Shown here: positions 25,947 to 34,336 of the stretch, piece by piece
Layout: each line of letters opens with the position of its first letter
How positions within the stretch are numbered: position 1 is the stretch's first letter
Assembly (NCBI RefSeq): GCF_021245735.1
Contig: NZ_JAJISB010000029.1
Span: 1 to 64,000, forward strand
Reading direction: 5' to 3'
Length of the DNA: 64,000 bases
Source: Brevibacillus daliensis
GTDB taxonomy: Bacteria > Bacillota > Bacilli > Brevibacillales > Brevibacillaceae
Notes under the pieces: model-generated
Database searches by the model: none
Seen by the model: the letters and a program-made list of their open reading frames with translations, nothing else
Told to the model about the DNA's origin: nothing
Made by a program: the position numbers and the translations under genes

Positions 25947-27320
25947 TTGAAAAGAAACGATGAATTAAGCATTCCTTTCAAGTGCAAAAGATCTATATGT
26001 AGGAATTATTTCATAAGCGTAATCATTTTTCTGTGCTTTTTGGTTCTTCCCGTTTCTGCTTTTGGTGAAACAGCCAAACTTATGGCTCCATCAGCAGAAT
26101 CGAACGCCGCAAAAACGACATCAGATGCACTCAAAATACCATCTATTGGTTCACTCAATCTTAAACTCAAAACATCCGTACTTGTGGAACCAATAACAGG
26201 ACAAGTCTTATTGTCCATAAACGCAGATCAGGCTTACGCTCCTGCAAGTATGACGAAAATGATGACAGGATACATTGTCGCGGATCAAGTAAAAAAAGGA
26301 GAAATTTCATGGGACGACGTTGTCACAGTGAAAGAAAATGCTTCTAAAACCATTGGTTCTCGTGTTTTCCTTGCGATTGGGGAAACGCATACTGTAAAAG
26401 AGCTATATACTGCGATGCTCGTACATTCCGCGAATGACGCCGCCGTTGCGATTGCGGAATACGTATCCGGCTCTGAGCAGCAATTCGTTGAACGAATGAA
26501 CCAGGAAGCCCAGCGTATGGGAATGAAAAATACTTACTACATTAATGTAACTGGTTTGGACCCTGCGGATATGCCGATAACATTTCGTCCTGAGGAAAAA
26601 GCAGAGAACATGATGTCCGCAATGGACGTTGCGACACTAGTTACATCTATCATCCAGAATCACCCTGAAATTTTAGAGGTGACCACTATCCAATCCTATA
26701 AGTTCCGTGTTTCAGACAGAGAACCTCTTGTAAACACAAATTGGATGCTGGAATCAAATAAAAATACAAAATTTAAGCAATACGCTTATGAGGGTCTTGA
26801 CGGATTGAAGACAGGCTTCACCGACAGTGCAGGTTATTGCTTTGCGGGTACTGCAGAACGTGATGGAATGCGATTGATCAGTGTCGTAATGGGAACAGAA
26901 TCGATGGACAAACGATTCACGGAGACGAAAAAAGTGTTGGACTATGGCTTCAATCACTTTGAAGTAAAACAAGTGGTTGCCGGCAATAGTACGGCAAAAG
27001 GCGTGGAAAGTGTTCCAGTTAAAAAGGGTAAAGAAACAGAGGTTCCTGTGCTGACTGAGCAAGCCGTTCATTTTATGGTTCCAAAAGGCACCGATTCTTC
27101 TCAGCTATCATTTAAGACCAATTTCGAAGTGGAAGCGCTCACTGCTCCTTTTCATGCAGGTACAAAGACGGGGACAATTACTTACACTTACCAAATGGAG
27201 GGAATGGATACGGTCCAAGAGAAAACGGTTAACTTGGTCGCTGCGGAAAAGATGGAAAAGGCAGGATGGATCCGCCTATTGTTACGTTCTATATGGGAAG
27301 CATTTACTAGTTTTTTTTGA
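25947..27320 (+). CDS. D-alanyl-D-alanine carboxypeptidase (PBP5/DacA type)
   Basis: A protein of 457 residues from TTG 25947, chosen because AGAGGAGAG lies seven bases upstream. After a basic start and a signal peptide (LCFLVLPVSAFGE) comes a penicillin-binding peptidase S11 domain: SxxK in PASMTK (Ser101, Lys104), SxN in HSANDAA, KTG in GLKTGFTDSAG near residue 287. The domain trims the last D-Ala from cell-wall pentapeptides outside the membrane. A PBP5_C-like beta domain follows, and the extreme C-terminus (WIRLLLRSIWEAFTSFF) is an amphipathic anchor. Full length for the family. It stands alone with its own leader. Confidence 0.92.
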   Translation: MKRNDELSIPFKCKRSICRNYFISVIIFLCFLVLPVSAFGETAKLMAPSAESNAAKTTSDALKIPSIGSLNLKLKTSVLVEPITGQVLLSINADQAYAPASMTKMMTGYIVADQVKKGEISWDDVVTVKENASKTIGSRVFLAIGETHTVKELYTAMLVHSANDAAVAIAEYVSGSEQQFVERMNQEAQRMGMKNTYYINVTGLDPADMPITFRPEEKAENMMSAMDVATLVTSIIQNHPEILEVTTIQSYKFRVSDREPLVNTNWMLESNKNTKFKQYAYEGLDGLKTGFTDSAGYCFAGTAERDGMRLISVVMGTESMDKRFTETKKVLDYGFNHFEVKQVVAGNSTAKGVESVPVKKGKETEVPVLTEQAVHFMVPKGTDSSQLSFKTNFEVEALTAPFHAGTKTGTITYTYQMEGMDTVQEKTVNLVAAEKMEKAGWIRLLLRSIWEAFTSFF

Positions 27321-27374
27321 GTTAAACGAATCTGCAAATGGAAACTAAAGTCAGTTATAAGACCTTAAACGCTG

Positions 27375-27408
27375 TGTGACAATCATTGTTCCATCAATGG
27401 TTGTCACA
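27375..27408 (+). terminator. Stem-loop behind carboxypeptidase gene
   Basis: A 14-bp stem TGTGACAATCATTG / CAATGGTTGTCACA with one mismatch (G against T position) and a six-base loop. The T-run is poor (TTGGTT), so termination may be weak. Confidence 0.6.
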
Positions 27409-27456
27409 TTGGTTACATGTATTCAAAGTGGTTGACGGGAACAGGAGGAAGCTGGA

Positions 27457-27840
27457 ATGATTAATGAGGCATATACCAAATTGCTGAGAAAAATGCTTAA
27501 TATAATGAAGCACATGTCGGCTGAAGAGATATCACAAAAAAATTTAGCGTATCTAGAAGACCGGATTTGCTTCTATGAGCGTAATCCTCAAAAGTACGGC
27601 ACAGAATTTGATTGGTCATTGGAAGGGTACTTTGAACCATGGGTATTACAAATTTCAACACAAGTTGATAATTGGCGTAAACAGTTGGGAATGGATCCGC
27701 TTGATCAAGTAAAGACAGAGATGACAAGTAATACTTCTAGACAAAAACTTTCTAGTCAAGCAGCCAAAAAATTACAAAGAGAAATGGAAGACTGGTTAAT
27801 TGAGAAAAAAGGGAGTCGAGAGCATGAGCGAACGGTATAA
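27457..27840 (+). CDS. Hypothetical protein, 127 residues
   Basis: ATG 27457 follows GGAGGAAGCTGGA, a good ribosome site, and the frame has normal codon use to TAA 27840. The protein is highly charged and mostly helical, with tryptophans in FDWSLEGYFEPWVLQ and a lysine-rich C-terminal helix SSQAAKKLQREMEDWLIEKKG. No membrane segment, cofactor motif or known domain is visible. The gene stands between a carboxypeptidase and a gene-poor stretch, which gives no clue to function. Confidence 0.6.
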   Translation: MINEAYTKLLRKMLNIMKHMSAEEISQKNLAYLEDRICFYERNPQKYGTEFDWSLEGYFEPWVLQISTQVDNWRKQLGMDPLDQVKTEMTSNTSRQKLSSQAAKKLQREMEDWLIEKKGSREHERTV

Positions 27841-28216
27841 AAAGCAACATAGTTGTTTCCGAGTAGCTTCAAGCCCCGCTCCTTCATCGCACCGTACAAC
27901 ATCCATAAAAATTGGGTTGAAGCTTACTCATTTTATCAAAAAAAGCATGAACTGTTGCGAAGAACAGGGGGAGGGCTTTATATCGGGGAAGAGAACAGTT
28001 TAAAACACAAGTAGCTATATCCTTTTCGTCTCTTGTCATATACAGCCAACCATTTCTAACCATCATCAACAGTGGCTATTGCTTGATATCACGATGTTTA
28101 TCAATTCGTAAAAAATGTATGGATCTTTTTGATTTGAAAACTATTCTCCAATAATTGATGTGAAAGGTTCTGCCGGCTTCTGTCATCCCCCTAACAATAG
28201 CGCCTATGACTTAAGC
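27841..28216. other. Gene-poor stretch
   Basis: About 375 bases. One forward frame near 27895-28006 reads KNWVEAYSFYQKKHELLRR before a stop and looks like the tail of a lost gene, but I do not recognise it. The rest lies downstream of the leftward tetR gene and holds no clear terminator. Confidence 0.3.
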
Positions 28217-28822
28217 TCAAATTCGTGCACGCTCAGCTCGATAGGAAAGCAGGTAGCGGTGTAGATGCTCCTTGCAATACGCGATATGGCTGTTGTCACG
28301 TGCAAGCTTGCTTGCCATAATGGCGCCCTCCAGAGTAGATAAAATCAAAGAAGACAACGAAACGACTTCAGCATCTGATCGGAGCTCCCCACTTTGAATC
28401 CCATTCTGTATAATCTCCTGAACGGTAGCAAGAAATTGTTTCATAACCCGCAGGGCTTGCTCGCGCAGTTCTGGATGGGTATCGTCGCTTTCAATCGCTG
28501 TATTCAATAGCGGACAGCCACCTATTACAGGTGGATCATTGACAGCATCCTTGTAAACGTCAAATATCACCAATGTCTTCTCAATCGCCGTATCGGCACT
28601 TTCCACCGCTTTAGAGAATCGTTCTGACAAAATAGCAGTCGCATAATCAAAAGCCTCAGCAGCAATCTGATCCTTGCTTGTAAAGTTGCGGTATATGCCG
28701 CCTTTTTTTAAACCAGTCGCCTTCATGATGTCGTTAATGGTAGAACCTGCATACCCCCTGACATTAAATAGCTCGGCAGACTTTTGAATAATGTGCTTTC
28801 GTGTTTGCTCGCCCTTTCGCAT
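28217..28822 (-). CDS. TetR/AcrR-family repressor
   Basis: A protein of 201 residues from ATG 28822, set by GGAGG six bases upstream. The N-terminal helix-turn-helix (TRKHIIQKSAELFNVRGYAG, recognition part GLKKGGIYRNFTSKDQ) and the C-terminal segment VIGGCPLLNTAIESDDTHP place it in the same TetR_C subgroup as the regulator at 3579-4154. It is divergent from a DJ-1/PfpI gene whose promoter carries a perfect palindrome, so it probably controls that gene. Related regulators respond to electrophiles or toxic organics. Confidence 0.88.
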   Translation of the reverse strand: MRKGEQTRKHIIQKSAELFNVRGYAGSTINDIMKATGLKKGGIYRNFTSKDQIAAEAFDYATAILSERFSKAVESADTAIEKTLVIFDVYKDAVNDPPVIGGCPLLNTAIESDDTHPELREQALRVMKQFLATVQEIIQNGIQSGELRSDAEVVSLSSLILSTLEGAIMASKLARDNSHIAYCKEHLHRYLLSYRAERARI

Positions 28823-28871
28823 GATAACCTCCATCGAGTAGTTGTTGTTTTAAAATTGTAACATATGTCTG

Positions 28872-28918
28872 TTGAGAAAGGAGATTCTATCCCTTATCAT
28901 AAAAGAGACCGATCGGTC
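28872..28918 (+). promoter_or_regulatory. Promoter and operator of DJ-1-like gene
   Basis: TTGAGA (28872-28877), 17-base spacer, TATCAT (28895-28900) form a good sigma-A promoter reading right. Seven bases beyond the -10 lies the 12-bp palindrome GACCGATCGGTC (28907-28918), at the expected transcription start. A TetR dimer bound there would block initiation. The divergent TetR gene is the likely source. Confidence 0.75.
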
Positions 28919-28948
28919 CTTTTTCTACAAGAATAAAAGAGGCGGATC

Positions 28949-29770
28949 ATGAAACTATTGGAGAAAAGTCTTTATGTCATCCTAAGCATCCTGTCTATCG
29001 GCTGGGCCGTTCACATGTTGGTCAACTATTGTATCGTCGATCCAGGGGCAACGAAGCATCTTCAGCATAAAGAGCTCGGCGAAAATTTCATACAGACACA
29101 AGGAGAGATCACTATGGAAACAGTAATCATGCTTTACGATGGAATCACTGCGTTAGATGCAATTGGTCCATACGAAGTATTTGCTGCCACACAAAAATGT
29201 AACGTGAAGTTTGTCGCTAAGAACAAAGGTCTCATCAAGCTTGACACAAAAATGGGTTATTTGCATGCCGATTATAGCTTTTCTGAAATTACCATGGCTG
29301 ATCTTCTCGTGGTTCCTGGTAGCAGTCCTCCTAACTACAAAACCCCAATGAATGATGAAGAGACGTTGAATTGGATCCGCAAAATTCATGAGACGACTAA
29401 ATGGACTACGTCAGTTTGTAACGGCTCTCTGATCTTAAGCGCAGCAGGCTTGTTGGATGGAGCGGTGGCAACTTCCCATTGGGGATCTTTTGACCTGCTT
29501 CAATCGCTTGGAGCTATCCCAACAGATGAAAGGGTGGTCCGCCACGATAAAATCGTAACGGCAGCTGGTGTCTCCGCTGGTATCGATATGGCGCTTCAAT
29601 TGGTAGCTTGGGAAATGGGGGAAGAGGTGAGCAAAAGAGTCCAATTGATTTTGGAATATGATCCACAGCCACCATTCGATACAGGTTCAATTAATAAAGC
29701 TCCTGCACCATTGATCGAAGAGTTAAAAGGGCTCTTTGAACGAATTTCAAAGAATGATCCCGAAAAGTAA
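28949..29770 (+). CDS. DJ-1/PfpI-family protein with membrane anchor
   Basis: A protein of 273 residues. An N-terminal hydrophobic segment (residues about 8-27) is followed by a DJ-1/PfpI glutamine-amidotransferase-like domain: ETVIMLYDGITALDAIGPYEVF from about 55, LLVVPGSSPP near 122, the nucleophile elbow SVCNGSLILSAAGLL (Cys near 153) and AAGVSAGIDMALQLV near 200. The pattern is closest to isonitrile-hydratase-like and ThiJ-type proteins. An alternative start at ATG 29114 would give the cytosolic domain alone. It is controlled by a palindromic operator next to a divergent TetR gene. Substrate unknown. Confidence 0.82.
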   Translation: MKLLEKSLYVILSILSIGWAVHMLVNYCIVDPGATKHLQHKELGENFIQTQGEITMETVIMLYDGITALDAIGPYEVFAATQKCNVKFVAKNKGLIKLDTKMGYLHADYSFSEITMADLLVVPGSSPPNYKTPMNDEETLNWIRKIHETTKWTTSVCNGSLILSAAGLLDGAVATSHWGSFDLLQSLGAIPTDERVVRHDKIVTAAGVSAGIDMALQLVAWEMGEEVSKRVQLILEYDPQPPFDTGSINKAPAPLIEELKGLFERISKNDPEK

Positions 29771-29786
29771 TACATACTAAATTACT

Positions 29787-29817
29787 ACGCCAAGGCCGAA
29801 TAAAGTGGTCTTGGCGT
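29787..29817 (+). terminator. Stem-loop behind DJ-1-like gene
   Basis: ACGCCAAGGCC (29787-29797) pairs with GGTCTTGGCGT (29807-29817) through one G-T pair. No T-run follows, so it may be a weak terminator or an mRNA-stabilising stem. Confidence 0.5.
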
Positions 29818-29829
29818 ACAACTCGATGT

Positions 29830-29946
29830 ATGAAACGATATATGTTTGGGAAAATAAATGACCCTGAAAATAGTTTCAACATTGAAGAATTTATAAGATG
29901 CTTATTAAATTTTTGGGTAGACCATTATGGATTGCCCTTATTTTGA
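29830..29946 (+). CDS. Small open frame, probable gene fragment
   Basis: A 38-codon frame with a phrase, ENSFNIEEFIRCLLNFWVDHYGLP, that looks like part of a real protein rather than noise. There is no clear ribosome site. I do not recognise the family; it may be the remnant of a larger gene lost when the GC-richer block to the right arrived. Confidence 0.25.
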   Translation: MKRYMFGKINDPENSFNIEEFIRCLLNFWVDHYGLPLF

Positions 29947-29971
29947 GTTTAGAGTTAAGTAGTTAGAATGT

Positions 29972-30397
29972 GTGTTACGATTTGTGCAAGAAAACCTGGA
30001 AGGTGACCTGCGCCGGTTAACAGAGCAAGATGATGCGGTTTTCTCCGAGTTCCAGTCCTCCGCCTCGGAACAAGACTTGGATGACGCTTATGTGGAATTG
30101 GATCATTGGGCGGTGTTCGGCTCTTTTGAGCAAAACCGCCTGGTCAGCGCCGCCAGCATGTATCCCTGGGAGAATGCGCAAATTGCGGATCTCGGCGTAC
30201 TGACTCTGACGTCCTTTAGAGGAAAAGGTCACGCCCGCAAAGTGATGCGTTCAATCAGCAAGTACGCCTGTGATCTGGGATACGAACCCCAGTACCGATG
30301 CCAGCTCGATAACCAGTCGTCTACGTCGCTGGCTAAAGCGGCGGGTTTGACGCTGTTTGGAAAGTGGGAAGTGATTTCTCCCGACTCCACTGACTGA
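29972..30397 (+). CDS. GNAT acetyltransferase, possibly N-truncated
   Basis: A protein of 141 residues from GTG 29972. It has the GNAT acetyl-CoA motif DLGVLTLTSFRGKGHARKVMRSISKYA near residues 73-98 and a C-terminal NQSSTSLAKAAGLTLFGKWEV segment typical of the FR47-like group. Relatives of this kind are usually longer, with an extra N-terminal domain, so the 5' part may be missing. No good ribosome site precedes the start. Codon use is clearly GC-richer (CGC, CTG, GCC frequent) than the neighbours, suggesting acquisition from another source. Confidence 0.6.
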   Translation: MLRFVQENLEGDLRRLTEQDDAVFSEFQSSASEQDLDDAYVELDHWAVFGSFEQNRLVSAASMYPWENAQIADLGVLTLTSFRGKGHARKVMRSISKYACDLGYEPQYRCQLDNQSSTSLAKAAGLTLFGKWEVISPDSTD

Positions 30398-30766
30398 GAG
30401 TCCGACTCAAAATTAAATTCTTTTAATTCAAACTCTTGCGCCGGATGGCTGCGATGAGCAGCCAGGCTTATTCGAAAAGAATTCTTGGAATAAGCATGGG
30501 AGCATGCAGATGTCAGTTATTAAGCAATCGTTCCTGTCCGCCGATCCGATTCGCTATCCGCTGATCGCTAGTCTGAAAGAGGAAATGTTCGCTGGAAATA
30601 CTGCATCGAAGGAATGATTTCACTGGGGCTCGAAGTGATTTTACAGGGCATTATACAGACACATTAGAAAAATCAAGCCCGTATCGTTTTATCGAGAAAG
30701 CTTGATTTTTTCGTATTGTAGCGTGTAATTGAACTGCTGCATAGGGACTAATACGGAACAATGGCT
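30398..30766. other. GC-richer remnant stretch with terminator
   Basis: About 370 bases continuing the GC-richer block. A short frame at about 30510-30617 (MSVIKQSFLSADPIRYPLIASLKEE) may be a gene stub. GGATGGCTGCGATGAGCAGCC (30443-30463) forms a small hairpin. A terminator lies at 30668-30710. Confidence 0.3.
30668..30710 (+). terminator. Rho-independent terminator
   Basis: Stem AAAAATCAAGC (30668-30678) / GCTTGATTTTT (30700-30710) with a 21-base loop; Ts continue after the right arm. It could serve both directions. Confidence 0.75.
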
Positions 30767-31129
30767 TCAGTCTCTTGCGAATCGGGGGATACTCGGCGGT
30801 ATAGGTTTATATAAGCTCGCCCTTTTTTTGTTTGCCTCTTGCCTGATATAAGTAATTGCCATACCTACATTTTTAGATTGCCACAAACAGTCAAAACTGT
30901 TTTGCTCTAAAATATTTAGTCCTGCGCTGCCAATTAGCAGCACGACATTATAATTGCGAAGCAACAGAATATGCGCTAGCTGGTAAACTTGATCCATGCT
31001 GTACATTCTATACTGATTGTTATCTATGTAAGCAGGTAGAAGAACTCCTTTCTCTTCAAAATAACGAATTTGATGAACAGACACGTTCATAAGCTTAGCT
31101 AACTCGCTAATGGTAATTTCACTCTTCAT
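30767..31129 (-). CDS. MerR-family regulator, C-terminus degenerate
   Basis: ATG 31129 follows AGGAG at normal spacing. The first 55 residues are a clean MerR winged helix (ITISELAKLMNVSVHQIRYFEEKGVLLPAYIDNNQYRMYSMDQVYQLAHILLLR). After residue 60 the sequence no longer follows the MerR pattern: the expected coiled-coil dimerisation helix is replaced by unrelated sequence ending in PIPPSIPRFARD. A frameshift or recombination after LLLRNYNVVLL is likely, so the protein may be non-functional even though its promoter is intact. Confidence 0.65.
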   Translation of the reverse strand: MKSEITISELAKLMNVSVHQIRYFEEKGVLLPAYIDNNQYRMYSMDQVYQLAHILLLRNYNVVLLIGSAGLNILEQNSFDCLWQSKNVGMAITYIRQEANKKRASLYKPIPPSIPRFARD

Positions 31130-31164
31130 AAACGTTACTCCTATGGATGTGTTGGGATACCTCA

Positions 31165-31195
31165 ACAATACACCTTAGGTCAGACATAAGGTCAA
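31165..31195 (-). promoter_or_regulatory. MerR-type promoter with 19-bp spacer
   Basis: On the minus strand TTGACC (31195-31190) and TATTGT (31170-31165) are separated by 19 bases, the over-long spacer typical of MerR-activated promoters. The spacer holds the dyad ACCTTA-N9-TAAGGT (31172-31192), the expected MerR operator. It reads into the MerR gene itself, indicating autoregulation. Confidence 0.75.
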
Positions 31196-31331
31196 GTGGT
31201 TCGTTCAAAGAATGATTGCCTCTTTTGCTGGCGTTCCGTGCGAATATTAACCACAACAGAATTTTACCGATATCTCCACAAGGTTGATCCGTTTCACATG
31301 TTACGAAAGGTTCTTGTATAGCGTGTTCAAT

Positions 31332-31402
31332 ATCTCAAAAAAGGAAGTGGTAGTCGAGGGCTTTATTTTCAAGTCCAAAACTACCACTTCCTTTTTTGAG
31401 AT
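31332..31402. repeat. 23-bp perfect inverted repeat with 25-base loop
   Basis: Arms 31332-31354 and 31380-31402 are exact complements; each includes an A6 or T6 tract (TCAAAAAAGG / CCTTTTTTGA). The T6 lies inside the right arm, so a bidirectional terminator is possible, but the stem is unusually long. It lies in a stretch (31200-31629) where I see no gene. Confidence 0.8.
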
Positions 31403-31629
31403 TCGTCAAACAGATCGATATCAAACCTTGTTTTATTAACGAATCAGAGACTGTATCGCCAATCAACGAGTCCAGACTAAGACTTTATTTTAATCGAAAT
31501 AGTGTAGATCCCTATTGATAGGAGTGATGGCGATTTGTGGTTGACCTTGACACATTGTAAATAGAATGAGTTTTACCTTCGTAGAATGAGTGAAACCTTG
31601 TGAGAAGTAACGAAAACATTGCATTTTAT
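31403..31629. other. Intergenic region, no clear gene
   Basis: About 230 bases before the broken agmatine deiminase. Two similar phrases, AGAATGAGTTTTACCTT and AGAATGAGTGAAACCTT (near 31564 and 31584), form a short direct repeat of unknown meaning. No promoter pair is convincing. Confidence 0.3.
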
Positions 31630-32646
31630 ATGCCTGCATAATGGGAAAAATATGAGGGACCGTGGCTCCAATGGCCCCATAATGGAACCAATAAAGGCGA
31701 GGGTTACAGAGCTAAGCTCGATGATATTTGGGTAACGATGGCAAAGGAGCTTCACTGTGGTGAAAATGTGCATATTGTTGTATGCAATGATGCAGAAAAA
31801 GAGCATGTCCAATCAAAATTGAATGAAACGAAAGTAACTATGGATAAAATTGATTTCTTTTTTCAAGAAACCGATGACATCTGGATAAGAGATAATGTTC
31901 CTATTTTTATGAAAGATAAGGAAGGCAATCTTTCACTAACAAATAGGATTTTCAACGGCTGGGGAAATAGATTTCCATATGAAAACGACGAGATGGTCCC
32001 AACAAAAATAAGCGAGAACTATCGTATCCCAAGAGTTGAGGCCAGTGTTTGCCTGGAAGGCGGAGGAATTGAAGTAAATAGAAAAGGTAGCTTATTGGCA
32101 GCAAAATCCTCGATCATGAATGAGAATCGAAATCCTACGCTTTGTCAGGAAGAAATCGAAAGTGCGTTAACCAAGTATCTGGGGGTAACGAACTTTATCT
32201 GGATATCCGGGCTTCGTGGGGAGGATAACCATAATGAAGTAACGGACTACCAAATCGATGGTGCAGAACGCTTTTCAAATGAAAATACCATCTTCTATGA
32301 ATATGACCCTTTTGGCGAAAGTGAAGCTTATCTTTTGGAGGCGTACGAAAAACATTATCAGGAATTACGACAAGCAAGAAATACGGATGGTAAGGCATTC
32401 CAACTCATTCCAGTGCCCGTAACAAGAAACGTAGTGAAAGAAGCTGGCTCTAAAGGTTCGTATTTAAATTTTTATTTTGGAAACGAAGTAGTATTGGTTC
32501 CCATCTATGGTGATGAACATGACCGGTTAGGGCTTCAAATCATTGAAGGCCAATTCCCGGGTAGAAGAATTGTCGGTATTAATGTTAGTAAATTGTATGC
32601 GTACGGTGGCATGATTCACTGCGTAACGCAACAGCATCCTAAATAA
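31630..32646 (+). pseudogene. aguA: Agmatine deiminase, nonsense mutation near the start
   Basis: The natural start is ATG 31630 (MPA), but codon four is TAA (31639-31641) where GAA is expected before WEKYEGPWLQWPHN. The rest is open to TAA 32646 and shows the family features: WIRDNVPIF near the catalytic acid, the CLEGGGIEVN loop, WISGLRGEDN and the catalytic Cys in GGMIHCVTQQ. The enzyme converts agmatine to N-carbamoylputrescine. Restarting at ATG 31738 would lose the conserved N-terminal Trp/His segment, so activity is doubtful. It is followed by a decayed aguB, its pathway partner. Confidence 0.8.
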
Positions 32647-32798
32647 AAAGCATTTTTATCGTTTGTTAATAGAATATTCAATATATTTAGGGGTGTTTTT
32701 GATGAAGGACAAGAGATATCCTGCAATTCCACCGAGACAGAAGACCAGATTCATATGGTGAAATATTGAAAGTTTCTCTTTAACAAGGTTCAACCTAT

Positions 32799-33083
32799 TT
32801 GAAGCAGAAAGATGGTGGCGGGATGGAAAAGAGAATCGTTGTATCGAATGCTATCCACAATAATATCTATGTTGCGGCTCCAAATCGAGTTGGAAAAGAA
32901 GATGCTACAAATGGAAGCGGCTACATGACCTTTTATGGAACGAGTTTTGTGGCTGATCCTTGGGGAGAAATTGTATCAGATGCCCAAACCATAGAAGATG
33001 AAATTATTTTGGCAGAAATTGATTTACATGAGAAATCGACATTCTTGCTTTTTTCAATTCCTATAGTGTTCCATATTACTTAA
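32799..33083 (+). pseudogene. aguB: N-carbamoylputrescine amidase fragment
   Basis: The frame reads SNAIHNNIYVAAPNRVGKED, then MTFYGTSFVADPWGEIVSDA and IILAEIDLHEK, the C-terminal third of nitrilase-family N-carbamoylputrescine amidases. The upstream part, including the catalytic Cys region, is missing or scrambled; only MKDKRYPAIPPR at about 32703 hints at more. In intact genomes this enzyme follows agmatine deiminase in the agmatine-to-putrescine route. Confidence 0.75.
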
Positions 33084-33122
33084 AGAGTAAGAGTAAAAAT
33101 ACAGTAACATAAAAGGCTTGCA

Positions 33123-33257
33123 CTTTTTACATATATTGAAGGTTGGTACAACCGCAAATGAATACATAGAGGTTTAGGATACAAAACCCCTTAAGCAGTA
33201 GAAGATTTGCTGAGAAAAGCATCCGAGCACTTAACTTTTTTGTGTCCAAGATATTGA
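33123..33257 (+). pseudogene. IS3-family transposase (OrfB), C-terminal remnant
   Basis: One frame reads YIEGWYNRK-stop-IHRGLGYKTP-stop-AVEDLLRKA, the familiar end of IS150/IS3-type integrase-like transposases. Two stops (TGA and TAA) interrupt it. No terminal inverted repeat is visible. Confidence 0.75.
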
Positions 33258-33319
33258 CTCAGATCCATTGCGAACGTAGTCAGTTTTATCACACATAAAA
33301 CCCTTAGTGCGCTGCGGGT

Positions 33320-33612
33320 GATTGGATTCGTGAGACGACCAAAGCCCCTTTACAACTCATAAACGAAAGATTATATCGCTTTGATCTGCTTCAAATTTCG
33401 GATTCAACCCTATGGATGTATATGAAATGCCATCATCTGATCTCGGACGGAGGAGCTTTCGTCTATGCGGTCAATGAAATCGTCGATTTGTATAGACAAT
33501 TGACGGCAGAGCCATCATTAACTGTCCGGCAGCGATCTACTTTATTGAAGAGGCGGCTCGAGATCAGCAGTATATGAAGTTCAGCAGGTACGAGAAGGAC
33601 AAGCAGTACTAG
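33320..33612 (+). pseudogene. NRPS condensation-domain fossil
   Basis: The frame reads DWIRETTKAPLQL, then MKCHHLISDGGAFVYAVNEIVDLYRQL, with the condensation core HHxxxDG. After TAEPSL a small indel moves it to a second frame reading PAAIYFIEEAARDQQYMKF and SRYEKDKQY, the segment that normally follows in such domains. Both ends are missing. It lies 1 kb upstream of the living PKS-NRPS cluster and is GC-richer than it, so it is more likely the relic of a different cluster. Confidence 0.75.
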
Positions 33613-33904
33613 GTACCATATCAATGTAGAATTAATAATACAGAAACTATATTGAAAAGTGTGACAATTTGTTAACATTATCCTTTTCCAATTAATGATA
33701 AAACTCAGAAATGAAGTCGCTAGAATCTCCTATTTTAAGGTGATATCTTCTAAAAAAAGAATTAAAATACCATATAAGGTAAGAAAAATAAAAATATTTG
33801 CCAAAAATACATTTTAATGGTAATATTTGTTAAAGGTTAGAAATTAGATAGAATAAAATCCTGAATCTTAGAGATACCTAATCAAATCAAATACCTTAAA
33901 AAAT
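33613..33904. other. AT-rich intergenic region
   Basis: About 290 very AT-rich bases with no gene, between the condensation-domain fossil and a transposase fragment. No structure stands out. Confidence 0.3.
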
Positions 33905-34087
33905 TTAAAATACAGGAAAAGGAATTGCATGGAGCTGACGAAGTAATGGTGCTTGAGTAAAGCAACTGTCCATCAGCACAAAGTCAGCTGAAAATCCGGC
34001 AGACAGTGCTCGCTGTAACAAGTCCACGACGGCATCTGGTTTGCGGGTAAGAGCCTCCAGCCGACGCTTGTTCAGATATTCCTTCAT
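33905..34087 (-). pseudogene. IS4-type DDE transposase fragment
   Basis: Sixty codons on the minus strand read KRRLEALTRKPDAVVDLLQRALSAG, then FVLMDSCFTQAPLLRQLH, matching the region around the second catalytic Asp of IS4-family transposases. Both ends of the transposase are missing. Codon use is GC-richer than the surroundings. Confidence 0.7.
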
Positions 34088-34336
34088 TTCTCAAATCCGA
34101 TTCTGCAGTTTCGTCATGATGAAAACACGCGTACGCGAAGAAGCAATGAGCGATTAGATTGCTTAATTAGGTGCGAAAGTTGAGTTATACATAAGTTTTA
34201 TTTCTTAAAAGCTTATATAATAGTATTTTATAACTTTGGATAAAGATTTTTTTAAAGTACTAATATTTACATTCAATCACTTTGTAAAGATTAATCGTTG
34301 TTTAGGCACGTTAATTTTCCTTGGTGAAAATAGTCC
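34088..34336 (+). promoter_or_regulatory. Probable promoter region of the loaP/PKS-NRPS operon
   Basis: About 250 bases between the transposase fragment and the leader hairpin, without a gene. TATAAT at 34216-34221 is a perfect -10 word, but the bases 17 upstream are not a recognisable -35. TTTACA near 34268 with a 17-base gap to GATTAA is a second, weak candidate. The promoter of the cluster must lie here or further left if the leader hairpin and terminator are functional. Confidence 0.4.

Noticed and set aside
33463-33678. Minus-strand frame over the condensation-domain fossil
   Set aside because: It is antisense to a recognisable NRPS fragment and has no features of its own.
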